From the NCBI RefSeq assembly GCF_014268455.2, contig NZ_CP077085.1, positions 3,947,001 to 4,011,000 on the forward strand: DNA of 64,000 nt, in the 5' to 3' direction. Source of the DNA: Pseudomonas shahriarae. GTDB lineage: Bacteria > Pseudomonadota > Gammaproteobacteria > Pseudomonadales > Pseudomonadaceae. Made by a program: the position numbers and the translations under genes. This document shows positions 8,259-16,575 of this stretch, one piece after another. The notes under the pieces were generated by a model. It was not told the origin of the DNA. It saw only the letters and a list, made by a program, of their open reading frames with translations, and searched no databases. Every line of letters starts with the position of its first letter. Within the stretch, counting starts at the first letter, position 1.

Positions 8259-9038
8259 TTAGTTGCACGTTGGATAAACATCACAGATACGTCCATCAGG
8301 CATTTTTATAGGCTTGAAGTCGGTCGTATTGCCCCGGCAGTACGCGAACATATCTTCGAAACTCTCACCCCGGCACCGCCTCCAGCCGTTTGGAACAGCT
8401 ACCCAGTTATCGTCAAAGGCAGGTAGCTCTTCGTCAGACAGGTTCAACACCAGCCTGAGTTTTTGCCCCGCCAGTCGATCTCGTTGCACAGCGCCGCCTG
8501 CCGACGCTTTACCTGAAAGCCCATTTGCATCCACTGATCTGCACATGAGGATTTTCCTGATCGCACGCACCGGCCCCACTGTGCGAAAGAACCACCTGCA
8601 TCGTGCTTGCAACTCCAGCCCCCCCGACTCAGGCCTCCCCGGCCCATCCGCGTCTAAACGATCCTGAATATGGATAGCCGCAATATCTCCGCCAACATCC
8701 GTATCGCGCGCGCCCCACCGCGCATAAAAATCAAACTCCACGCTGCGCAATACCAACGGGCAGCCCTCGACTGTTTCAGTCAGGGGCAGCGTCTGGGTCA
8801 CGCGGCTGGCTACCGGGCTGTAGGGAACACTAAAAATCTTCCGCTCGGGCCTTTTGCCTCGACGCCAAGGCAAGGTGCAACGTTCACCTGCTGCGGGGCT
8901 GTAGTTAGCGGCGCTTTTAACGCGGAAATTGGCTGGCAAATCCACCTCCAAGGTAAAGCGATCAACGGGCACCACAGCACATCCCGATGTCCAGGCCATA
9001 CCCAGCACCAGCAGAACTCCACACGCCTGGTTACTCAT
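8259..9038 (-). CDS. putative immunity lipoprotein for the T6SS lipase
   Basis: A 259-residue protein whose N-terminus (MSNQACGVLLVLGMAWTSGC) reads as a lipoprotein signal, with Cys20 as the likely lipidated residue, although the -3 position (Thr) is not ideal. The mature part holds many Cys (ERCTLPW, EGCPLV, QARCRWF, ILMCRS, RRCRGE, AYCRG, RICDVYPTC), suggesting disulfides in the periplasm. T6SS lipases are typically neutralised by periplasmic lipoproteins encoded next to them, so immunity is the likely role. Its start overlaps the DUF4123 gene by four bases (ATGA). No family was recognised by motif. Confidence 0.6.
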   Translation of the reverse strand: MSNQACGVLLVLGMAWTSGCAVVPVDRFTLEVDLPANFRVKSAANYSPAAGERCTLPWRRGKRPERKIFSVPYSPVASRVTQTLPLTETVEGCPLVLRSVEFDFYARWGARDTDVGGDIAAIHIQDRLDADGPGRPESGGLELQARCRWFFRTVGPVRAIRKILMCRSVDANGLSGKASAGGAVQRDRLAGQKLRLVLNLSDEELPAFDDNWVAVPNGWRRCRGESFEDMFAYCRGNTTDFKPIKMPDGRICDVYPTCN

Positions 9039-9865
9039 GCTTGCCCCAACGTGCGCCATTGCTCCGCCACCCGCCTGAAGTGTTCCTCTGGCGCCTCCCT
9101 CTTCAGCGGCTGCCACTGAATCACCCTGGGCCCGGTTGCCTCTGCCAAGCGCCGCACCACCAAAAATTCCAGTTGCAGAGCGCCGTGCCATTGCCAACTG
9201 CGGGCCTCGTCCAGTACCTGGGCCAGCCATACCCCTGGATCCTGGAACTCGACCAACGCCGCAAGGCTTTCGCTGTGTTCGGCCAGCAGGTAGCGCAGGA
9301 TATTCGCCTGCAGAATGGCCGAGGCCTGGGGGTTGGGGATGTTGAGCCAAGGAGCGGGGTCGGGTATCGGGTACTTTCCGGGCGCTGGGTTGTTGGCGCA
9401 GCACCATTGCTCTTCGTGCCAGTAGCAGACGCTGATCAGTGGCCCGAGATAGGCCGGCCATTGCGCTACCGGCACGCTGGTCAGCGCACGCCCCAGGGTG
9501 CGGTTGTCGTGGAAACGGTACAGGGCCTGATTGCCCGGTGGCCCCACCAGCATACGCGCCTGCCAATGCTCGATGACGTCGCCCAGGTCCGCGTCGGGCA
9601 AGCTGCCCAGCCAGCCCCAGTTCATCTCAGGGTGCTCGAGCAACCCCACAAGCGCAGGTTCATCGAACTGCTCCACCAGGAGGACCACCGGCCCGTCAGC
9701 CGCCAGGGCCGCCACTGCACTGCCACCGTAAAGGCTGCAACATTGCCCCAGGTTGCGAGGCGCCATCAGCGGCTGACGGGCGTTGCTGTTTCCCTCAAGA
9801 ATCAAACACAGCCGGCGTCCTGCCTGCTGCTGTTGGGTCATCCATTGGCCCGGTGTACGCAGCAT
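9035..9865 (-). CDS. DUF4123 type VI effector chaperone/adaptor
   Basis: A 276-residue protein of the DUF4123 type (Tap-1/TEC), which loads an effector onto the tip of its cognate VgrG. The region LCLILEGNSNAR, the central VVLLVEQFDEPALVGLLEHPEM and the later TSVPVAQWPAYLGPLISV fit the family pattern. The ATG at 9865 overlaps the vgrG stop by one base (TGATG); an upstream in-frame ATG at 9892 would overlap vgrG by 28 bases and is less likely. Its place between vgrG and the lipase pair indicates that the lipase is its cargo. Confidence 0.75.
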   Translation of the reverse strand: MLRTPGQWMTQQQQAGRRLCLILEGNSNARQPLMAPRNLGQCCSLYGGSAVAALAADGPVVLLVEQFDEPALVGLLEHPEMNWGWLGSLPDADLGDVIEHWQARMLVGPPGNQALYRFHDNRTLGRALTSVPVAQWPAYLGPLISVCYWHEEQWCCANNPAPGKYPIPDPAPWLNIPNPQASAILQANILRYLLAEHSESLAALVEFQDPGVWLAQVLDEARSWQWHGALQLEFLVVRRLAEATGPRVIQWQPLKREAPEEHFRRVAEQWRTLGQA

Positions 9866-11886
9866 CAGGCCGCCCTCCCGCGGATGTCGCACACGCCTTC
9901 GCGGCAGCGTTCACATACCGGGCAGAAATCCGCATCCAGTTGCCGGGCCATGCTCATGACGACAGCCTGGGCCGCTGAAATTTCCGCACCGCTGACGGCC
10001 GCACCCGCAGGGCTGGCCGAGCGCGCAACGGCCGGTTGGCCACCCAGGGTAATCGGGCGACTGCTGAAGATCCCACCGGCCTGGATCAGTACGTGCTCGC
10101 CTCCGGCCTTGAGGCTCAACTGCGCGCCAGCGTCGATCACCAGGCTGGCACCCGCCTTGAGATGAACCTGTTGCCCTGCCTCGATCACCAGGGCCTGGCC
10201 GATATAGGCCAGGCTATCGCCCTGCACCTGGAGGTGATCGCTCGCACCCAGGACCACCTTGCGATCACCACTGACATGTCGCTGTTCGGCGCTTTCCAGG
10301 CGCACCGTGCTCGGGCCGCGAATGGTTTCCCGCCGCTCCCCGCCGACTTCCAGGTGGCTGTCACGCCCTACCTGCTGCTGCCAGTCCCGCTGGGCCCGCA
10401 GGTAGATAAGCTCTTCACCCAGGCGGTCCTCCAGGTGCAATTCATTGCCGCCCGCACCACCTGGGGAACTGCGGCTGCGCAATACACTGCAGGTCTTGTG
10501 TTGCGGCAGTGGATAAGGCGGCATGTGCCGCGCATTGGGCAGGCAACCGTTGATCAATGGCCGGTCCGGGTCGCCCTCCAGGAAGGTCACCAGCACTTCC
10601 ATGCCGACCCGGGGCGTCATGATCGCGCCAAAACCGTCGCCCGCCCAGCCGGAAGCCACCCGTACCCAACAACTGCTTTTATCACTGGCCTTGTCCAGGC
10701 GATCCCAGTGAAAACGCACCTTCACCCGGCCGTAGGCATCGCAATGCACCTCCTCGCCCACCGGGCCCGTCACAGTGGCTGTCTGGCTGCCGGTAATGGT
10801 TGGCTTGGGATGCTTGAGCGCCGGGCGGTGGATCGCACGCCAGGGCGTGGCGTTGAAGCGGTTGCGATAGCCCTGAAACCTGTCGCCAGCGGGCATCGCC
10901 TCCTCCAGCGCCTGGGGTTGATACCCCTCGTGACGCACCGACGTAAGCAGCCACAAGTCATTGCAGGCAGGCTGCGGGTGATCGTGCAACGGCAGGAAAT
11001 GACCACTGCACAACGCCGGTTGATCACTCTTGCCCAAGGCCCGGTGACGGTCGCGCTGATGGCGCTCCAGGCTGCGACGCGCCAATTGCACACCCCGCGC
11101 ATGGCCGGTAAACCCGGCGGGGTAATGGTAGTCCTCAAGAGGCAGCACCGATGCAGCCCCGGCGTGTTCCTGCAAACGCCGTGAAGGATGCTCGAAGTCG
11201 TGATCACGGCGCACTGCCTGGCGGCTGCGCGTCGCCAGGCGCACATCGAAACGCTGGATCACCCGTGCCTCGGCGGCCGGCCCGCTGGCAGGGCGATAAC
11301 GCTGTGCAGGCAGGCGACGGAACACCGTCTGGTCATCCCCAAACACCAATACATGGGCGTCCGGGCTGTGGCGAAAGTGGTAGTGAATCCCCTCCTCCTC
11401 ACACAGCCTCTGGAGGAAGTGCAGGTCGGTTTCCGCGTATTGCACACAGAACGTGCGGGGCGGATAGACCACCGGACCCAACTCGAAGGCATACGCGTCG
11501 GCCAGGATGCCGTGGTGCTCGAGCACGGCCGCGATGATCTGCGGCACGCTGCGTTGTTGAAAGATGCGCTGGTCGCGCCGATGCTCCAGCCACGCCAGGC
11601 GCGGCGCCAGGGTCAGGCGATAACGAGTGAGCCGGCCCCCGGGGTCATCGCGACCGACGGCATACACCTGCCCGTGCAAACCTTCGCCCATTTCACCGAA
11701 GCCTAGATAGGCCGGCTGGTGCAGCAATGCTTCTAGGTCAAGGCCGGGGTTTTCGCTGACCAGTTGCACTTCGATGAAGTAGGGCTGGTCAAGGGCTTCG
11801 CGGCCTTTGAATGCCAGTACTTGGAAGTCTGTCTCCATGCCTTGAACAATAAAGTTGAAACGTGACGAAACAAACGCACTCACCAT
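9865..11886 (-). CDS. vgrG: type VI secretion spike protein VgrG (TssI)
   Basis: A 673-residue spike protein. It has the gp27-like base (FNFIVQGMETDFQVLAFKG onwards), the gp5-like OB fold (VGEEVHCDAYGRVKVRFHWDR, WVRVASGWAGDGFG, PRVGMEVLVTFLEGDPDRPLINGCLPN) and a beta-helix needle with repeats such as HLKAGASLVIDAGAQLSLKAGG. The last 45 residues leave the needle and end in a Cys-rich tail (FCPVCERCREGVC) that may bind metal or the cargo. No other T6SS structural genes are in view, so this is an orphan vgrG island served by an apparatus elsewhere. First gene of a four-gene overlapping operon. Confidence 0.95.
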   Translation of the reverse strand: MVSAFVSSRFNFIVQGMETDFQVLAFKGREALDQPYFIEVQLVSENPGLDLEALLHQPAYLGFGEMGEGLHGQVYAVGRDDPGGRLTRYRLTLAPRLAWLEHRRDQRIFQQRSVPQIIAAVLEHHGILADAYAFELGPVVYPPRTFCVQYAETDLHFLQRLCEEEGIHYHFRHSPDAHVLVFGDDQTVFRRLPAQRYRPASGPAAEARVIQRFDVRLATRSRQAVRRDHDFEHPSRRLQEHAGAASVLPLEDYHYPAGFTGHARGVQLARRSLERHQRDRHRALGKSDQPALCSGHFLPLHDHPQPACNDLWLLTSVRHEGYQPQALEEAMPAGDRFQGYRNRFNATPWRAIHRPALKHPKPTITGSQTATVTGPVGEEVHCDAYGRVKVRFHWDRLDKASDKSSCWVRVASGWAGDGFGAIMTPRVGMEVLVTFLEGDPDRPLINGCLPNARHMPPYPLPQHKTCSVLRSRSSPGGAGGNELHLEDRLGEELIYLRAQRDWQQQVGRDSHLEVGGERRETIRGPSTVRLESAEQRHVSGDRKVVLGASDHLQVQGDSLAYIGQALVIEAGQQVHLKAGASLVIDAGAQLSLKAGGEHVLIQAGGIFSSRPITLGGQPAVARSASPAGAAVSGAEISAAQAVVMSMARQLDADFCPVCERCREGVCDIRGRAA

Positions 11887-12176
11887 CCGTTGTTACCCGC
11901 CATCCACTATCTGACTGAAATACTCCCTCCCGCCAAACAAAAAACCTGCGGCCAAAGAAGTGCCTGAACGCTCTAAAGATTAGCGAGATCCACGAGAATT
12001 CGGCGCTTTGAAAATAAAAAAGAAGTTTCGTACGGACACAATGGAAGTCTCTTTTACAAGATGAGAAATCCTCAAAACAAAGCAAGCCCTAACAGCAGGA
12101 ACTTCCTTACGCGACGCTTCAAACAATAACTAAACAATAAAGAAACAACTGACACTTAGTTAAGCCATCACGTACC
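11887..12176. other. non-coding, A+T-rich region upstream of vgrG
   Basis: About 290 bases with no convincing gene. It is clearly richer in A+T than its surroundings (for example the stretches around 12008-12030 and 12120-12160) and must hold the vgrG promoter on the minus strand. I could not identify a specific sigma-54 or -10/-35 element with confidence. Confidence 0.5.
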
Positions 12177-13148
12177 TCAGCCTTGAAGCATCGCGGTCCC
12201 GAACAGGCTGACACCCAGCAGCGCATCTGCCTGAACGTGCAAGCGTACTGGCGCCGTACCGCCCGGCATCACCACGGCCACCTCTCCCGCCTCGACCCAA
12301 CCCGCCCGCCATGCCGCACAGGCCACTGCGCTGGCACTGGTCCCGGAGGATGCCGTGGGCCCCTCACCGCGCTCGAACACCCGGGCAATCAGCCGATTGG
12401 CAGAGTCTCGCGCTGCCCATTGCAGGTTGACCCCGGCCGCACAGGGCCGGCCATCACCTGCGGGAGGAGCGAAGGCAATCGCTTTCAACGGCTCGAACAG
12501 ATCAGGTTGGTGCATCTGCCGATTGTCCGGCAAGGCCGATACGTGTTCGACCAAGGTCACGCAATGGGGGTTGCCGATACGCACAAATTGGCTGCGGGTC
12601 CATTGCGGGTTGATCGCAGCCAGCTCATTCACTGGGCCAGGCTCGGCGCTTTCCGGCCCCATCGCTGCCACTGCCTGCGGCCCGAATGCTGGCTGCCCCA
12701 GTGCCAGCCAGAACCCATGGAGCTCCCCATAGACCGCCGGTTCAACCCCGGTCACCAGCGGCGTCACCCCATCAGGTTGATCGTGGTGTACCCGTAGCTC
12801 GCAGGCCTGGGTCATCAGCCCCGCGTCCGTCAGGGCCTGGGCAAAGATCGTCAAGCCATTGCCGCTGCGCTCGGCCAGGGAACCGTCGGTATTGACGATC
12901 AGCAGGTCATACGGCGGTGCAGCCTGGAACGGCCCGACCAGCAAACCGTCGCAGCGAAAGGCCTTGGCCTCGGCTGGGCGCAGCGACGTCCCCCAGCCAC
13001 ATTCGGACGCTATCGCCAGCCCCGTCCACGCCTGGCGAGTGCTGGCGGCCAGGGCGGCGTTATCGGGCACGGCAAGGCCCCGGCTGCGCAACAGGGCCGG
13101 GCTGGCCACACCGTAGATATTGCCGCGAGCGTCGTAGAACAGGGTCAT
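12177..13148 (-). CDS. DapF-like epimerase fold protein lacking both catalytic cysteines
   Basis: A 323-residue protein with the two-lobed diaminopimelate epimerase fold. The first lobe motif VNTDGSLAERSGNGLTIFA aligns with the DapF pattern NxDGSxxxxCGNGxRC, and ERGEGPTASSGTSASA aligns with ERGxGxTxxCGTGAC. The two catalytic cysteines are therefore Ser95 and Ser268. It also has IGNPHCV, a substrate-site motif of the family. Two-base thiol racemisation looks impossible, so it may be a lyase, a binding protein or an enzyme of another chemistry. The true housekeeping dapF is expected elsewhere. GAGGTGA lies 7 bases before the ATG. It is divergent from the next gene. Confidence 0.7.
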   Translation of the reverse strand: MTLFYDARGNIYGVASPALLRSRGLAVPDNAALAASTRQAWTGLAIASECGWGTSLRPAEAKAFRCDGLLVGPFQAAPPYDLLIVNTDGSLAERSGNGLTIFAQALTDAGLMTQACELRVHHDQPDGVTPLVTGVEPAVYGELHGFWLALGQPAFGPQAVAAMGPESAEPGPVNELAAINPQWTRSQFVRIGNPHCVTLVEHVSALPDNRQMHQPDLFEPLKAIAFAPPAGDGRPCAAGVNLQWAARDSANRLIARVFERGEGPTASSGTSASAVACAAWRAGWVEAGEVAVVMPGGTAPVRLHVQADALLGVSLFGTAMLQG

Positions 13149-13365
13149 TGTGAGATCACCTCAGCATCCGCCGATGGTCAGCCATGGGAAAAGTGCCTGG
13201 CGATTGTGGGCGATCTCAGCGTAGGACACCAACAGCGAGCGCGCCGAGCATGGCAAAAAAACCAGCGCGCCCTACACTCCTGTGTCGCTGGATGGACGTT
13301 TTCATCAGGCCGAAGTCCGTGCGCAGTCGAGCAAACGCCGTCCTCATTTTCCTGGAGGATGCACC

Positions 13366-14028
13366 ATGAAGACACTTGCCCCGCAGAGCCCCGTTGAAAC
13401 GCTTTACCGCGCCGGCCGCAAAACACTCATTGAGCGGGTACCGGATGGCGGCGCACGCCTGGATGCGTTGTTCCATACCGCGCCGGCCCTGGGCGAATTG
13501 GCGGTCGGTGTGGTGTACGGCTATCTGCACGAGCGCCCGGGCCTTGATCCGCGCTTGCAGGAAGCAGCGATCTTTGCCGCGATCGTCGCCGCCGGTATGG
13601 TCGGCCCGCCGTTGAGCGTGCATTTCAAGACCAGCCTGGCCCAAGGCCTGGCGCCTGGGGAGCTGACTGAACTGCTGCTGGTGGCCTCGGCCTTTACCGG
13701 TTTCCCCCGTGCCGTCGCCACCGCCGAGCAGCTCAACCTGCTGTTCACCGCAGCCAACCTGCCCTCGCCGCCACCACCGCCGCCACGGGCCGTGGCAGTA
13801 GCGTTTTGCGACAGTGTGCGCCGGGGCCAGCCGTCATTCCCGGTGGACGCCCAGGCTCGAAAGCTGCTGCGCAAACCCCATAAGCTATCGCTGCACGCCA
13901 CGGCTGCGGATCGGGTGCTGGTGGAGAGTTACATCGGCCAGGAAACCACGCCCCGTGGCACCCTCCTGGTGCGGGTCGCTGGCGCCGACGTAGTGCAAGT
14001 CAGGGCATATCTCCCAACCCCCAACTGA
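13366..14028 (+). CDS. carboxymuconolactone decarboxylase-like protein
   Basis: A 220-residue protein. Residues 25-130 show the helical carboxymuconolactone decarboxylase/AhpD-type pattern (ALGELAVGVVYGYLHERPGLDPRLQEAAIFAAIVAAG, then GLAPGELTELLLVASAFTGFPRAV), but without the CxxC of peroxidase members. A proline-rich linker (PSPPPPPPR, about residues 136-144) leads to a C-terminal segment of about 75 residues I do not recognise (ADRVLVESYIGQE, then GTLLVRVAGADVVQVRAYLP). The ATG at 13366 follows CTGGAGGA. The function is unknown; a ring-opening or isomerase role is possible. Confidence 0.65.
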   Translation: MKTLAPQSPVETLYRAGRKTLIERVPDGGARLDALFHTAPALGELAVGVVYGYLHERPGLDPRLQEAAIFAAIVAAGMVGPPLSVHFKTSLAQGLAPGELTELLLVASAFTGFPRAVATAEQLNLLFTAANLPSPPPPPPRAVAVAFCDSVRRGQPSFPVDAQARKLLRKPHKLSLHATAADRVLVESYIGQETTPRGTLLVRVAGADVVQVRAYLPTPN

Positions 14029-14041
14029 CCCACGCGCAGAA

Positions 14042-14121
14042 GTGGCCTGGAAGGTGGTAATCCTGTGCAAGCAGCCTGGGGTTCAACGCTACTCACAGGG
14101 ATTACGCACCCTCCAGGCCAC
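14042..14121. repeat. long imperfect inverted repeat (possible RNA hairpin)
   Basis: Arms at 14042-14067 and 14094-14121 are complementary over about 26 positions (GTGGCCTGGA and GTAATCC blocks), with one mismatch and two single-base bulges, around a 26-base loop. It lies between the carboxymuconolactone-like gene and an MFS gene on the same strand. No T-run follows, so it is not a classical terminator, and the sequence differs from the REP hairpins elsewhere in the window. Confidence 0.6.
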
Positions 14122-14287
14122 CTCAAGCAGGCCCGATAACCTCTGTGTGGTGATCAACGGTAAAAGTGTTCCGTGTTGTCAGTAAAAACTTCGCGGTCCG
14201 CAAGGGAACCTGGCTCGCTCGATAGGGCCTGATGTGCAAGGATGTCGCGCTGGACATCGTTCGCTGAACGCAAAACCAAGGATATTC

Positions 14288-15439
14288 ATGACTGCCATCA
14301 CCCCCCAGGCGCCTGTGGTTCCGGGACGCCTGGAACAAATGTCGACCCGTATCGCGTTTTTTATTGCCGGCTTCGGCATCGCGGCCTGGGCACCGTTGGT
14401 CCCCTATGCCAAGGCCCGCGCGCAGCTCAACGAAGGCACCCTGGGCCTGTTGCTGTTGTGCCTGGGAGTGGGGTCGATCATTGCCATGCCAATGGCCGGC
14501 GCGCTGGCGTCACGCTTCGGCTGCCGCCGGGTGTTGAGCGCCGGGACGCTGCTGCTCTGCGTGGCCTTGCCGATGCTGGCCACGGTCAGCTCGATACCCT
14601 TGCTGATGGCCGGATTGTTTCTGTTTGGTGCAGGCCTGGGCACGGTGGACTCCACCGTCAACCTGCAGGCGGTGATTGTTGAGCGGGCCAGTGGCAAAAC
14701 CATGATGTCGGGCTTCCATGGGCTGTTCAGCCTGGGGGGGATTGTGGGGGCGGCAGGTGTCAGTGCGCTGCTCGGCCTGGGGCTGTCACCGCTTTCGGCC
14801 ACCCTGGTGGTTATCGTGATTACCCTGGGCGCCTTGCTCAAGGCGGCCCCGCACTTGTTGCCCTACGGCAGCGAAAGCTCCGGCCCGGCCTTCGCCATCC
14901 CCCATGGGGTGGTGCTGTTTATCGGCTGCCTGTGTTTTATCGTATTCCTGGCAGAGGGTGCCGTGCTCGATTGGAGCGCGGTGTTTCTCAGTGACGAACG
15001 CGGCCTCGACGAAGCCTACGCGGGCCTGGGTTATGCGGCGTTTGCCTTGACCATGACCCTCGGCCGCCTGACCGGCGATGCCATTGTGCGCCGCCTGGGT
15101 GCCAAACGGGTGATCGTGATCGGTGGTTTGCTGGCCACCGCCGGCATGCTGCTGGCCACCCTGCTCCCGGCATGGGAAACCGCCCTGCTGGGTTATGCCC
15201 TGGTCGGTGCCGGCTGTTCGAATATCGTGCCGGTGCTGTACACCGCGGTGGGCAAGCAAACGGTCATGCCGGAGCACATTGCGGTGCCCGCCATTACCAC
15301 CCTGGGATATGCCGGTATTCTCGCAGGCCCCGCGCTGATTGGTTTTATCGCCCACGGCAGCAGCCTGAGCGTGGCCTTTGTGTTGATCGCCGTGCTGCTG
15401 TTGGCGGTGGCGATCAGCGGCAAAATACTGCGGGTGTAA
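14288..15439 (+). CDS. MFS transporter (YbjJ-like)
   Basis: A 383-residue major facilitator with 12 predicted membrane segments. It begins RIAFFIAGFGIAAWAPLVPYAKARAQL and has the cytoplasmic loop motif ASRFGCRRVL between helices 2 and 3, resembling the YbjJ group of uncharacterised transporters. The ATG at 14288 is chosen because the upstream in-frame extension is hydrophilic and non-conserved, although the ribosome-binding site is weak. It lies downstream of the long hairpin. The substrate is unknown. Confidence 0.85.
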   Translation: MTAITPQAPVVPGRLEQMSTRIAFFIAGFGIAAWAPLVPYAKARAQLNEGTLGLLLLCLGVGSIIAMPMAGALASRFGCRRVLSAGTLLLCVALPMLATVSSIPLLMAGLFLFGAGLGTVDSTVNLQAVIVERASGKTMMSGFHGLFSLGGIVGAAGVSALLGLGLSPLSATLVVIVITLGALLKAAPHLLPYGSESSGPAFAIPHGVVLFIGCLCFIVFLAEGAVLDWSAVFLSDERGLDEAYAGLGYAAFALTMTLGRLTGDAIVRRLGAKRVIVIGGLLATAGMLLATLLPAWETALLGYALVGAGCSNIVPVLYTAVGKQTVMPEHIAVPAITTLGYAGILAGPALIGFIAHGSSLSVAFVLIAVLLLAVAISGKILRV

Positions 15440-15451
15440 GGCCCCCAGGCG

Positions 15452-16096
15452 CTACAGGTCTCTAGTGTTTTCAAGCCAGCCGTCAAGGTCTTTGTTGCTC
15501 AGCCATCCCTTCTGGTAATGACTACCGTAAATACGTCGCCAGCCAGAATGGATGCGTTCCAGGGAACTCAAAAGCCTGGGACGGTCCACCAAGTTTTTTG
15601 ACATATACACCAGTTGTTCGCTGTACATTTTTTTCGGTAACCCCGTGGCAGGGTCTCGGATAACGGCACCGTTCTGGTCCGTTTCATCCGGATCCTTACT
15701 GATTGACACAAGCCGTTCGATCTGGACGTAGCCGACACTCTCAAAAAAGCCCGTGCGGTCCCGGGATCTGTCACGCAGTTCATCAAAAGCGGCCCTGAAC
15801 GCCAGCACCAACTCGACATTGGTCTTGGCGTGAAAAGGATCCGGACTGAAGGCATTGGGGTCGCTGTTGCCAAACACACCCTGTACCGCCCGCTCCAGAC
15901 TTTGCCGCGTTATAAACCCCTCTTCGTCAAGGATCGCTTCGATCAACCGCGGGCGCTGGACCAGTGCCCTGGCCAGCAGAATGGCGTTGTTGAGCGCCGG
16001 TGTGTCAGTCATTTTTGCACTGGCAATTCGCCGCAGCGACGACAGTTTCAGTCCTTCATTTTTCATGAAAATTTTCCAGCACGGAAAAATGGTCAC
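15452..16096 (-). CDS. C-terminal part of a split type III effector-like protein
   Basis: This frame encodes LKLSSLRRIASAK, then LARALVQRPRLIEAILDEEGFITRQSLERAV, and a second similar module ending RPRLLSSLERIHSG to WLENTRDL. The modules match those of the protein at 17160-18002 (LAREIMKRPDLLKALDRD, LAREVFNRSNLLQQMDN), but the first half of module one lies in the overlapping frame 16056-16403. Removing one A from the A5 run at 16059-16063 (minus strand) would join them as a protein of about 315 residues. If translated separately, the likely start is the ATG at 16066, which has no good ribosome-binding site. Probably a frameshifted gene or a sequencing error. Confidence 0.5.
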   Translation of the reverse strand: MTIFPCWKIFMKNEGLKLSSLRRIASAKMTDTPALNNAILLARALVQRPRLIEAILDEEGFITRQSLERAVQGVFGNSDPNAFSPDPFHAKTNVELVLAFRAAFDELRDRSRDRTGFFESVGYVQIERLVSISKDPDETDQNGAVIRDPATGLPKKMYSEQLVYMSKNLVDRPRLLSSLERIHSGWRRIYGSHYQKGWLSNKDLDGWLENTRDL

Positions 16097-16403
16097 CCAG
16101 CGCCTTGACTAACTGGCGGTCCGGCAATTGGGTGTAGGGGTTCACATTGGGGGTACGCGTCGAGGGCGCGTTTCTCAGCTCCTGATGATGCAGCATGACC
16201 TCATCGGGCGTGGCCCACCGCAACGGGCGGCGGAATCCCGAAGAGCGGATAGTGCTGGGCAAAGGTTGATTATCGGCCTGCCAGCCACGCGGCGTGGTCT
16301 CGCTTGAAGCAGCATGAGCTTTCTGTTGTGCGTCATCCGGTATCGCTTCATGGCGGCTCGTAACATCGGGCCGCAGGAGAGGTACCCCACCGTCAATTGC
16401 CAT
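16056..16403 (-). CDS. N-terminal part of a split type III effector-like protein
   Basis: A 115-residue frame, starting at an ATG preceded by AAAAGGTGG at 8-base spacing (in-frame ATGs also at 16409 and 16430). Residues 1-80 are polar, Ser/Pro/Arg-rich and without predicted order, as in type III export signals. It ends NPYTQLPDRQLVKALGDHFSVLENFHEK, which is the front half of the helical module seen in the protein at 17160-18002 (KDDEQLAKDMLKNFNQLKG). The rest of the module continues in the -1 overlapping frame, so this is most simply the first part of one broken gene. Confidence 0.5.
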   Translation of the reverse strand: MAIDGGVPLLRPDVTSRHEAIPDDAQQKAHAASSETTPRGWQADNQPLPSTIRSSGFRRPLRWATPDEVMLHHQELRNAPSTRTPNVNPYTQLPDRQLVKALGDHFSVLENFHEK

Positions 16404-16575
16404 GTTCATATCCACCTTTTCTAGATCCATACTCAGACCGGCTGCCACCACCGTCAGTGCAAGGGTGGGTTTCCAGCAAGCGCAAAGTATGTGGCCAACC
16501 ACCGGCAATGGTTCCGGGGCACCCGATCAATTTCGATGTCTGTATGTAAACAATGGTCAGTCCTGGGCGCGGCCC

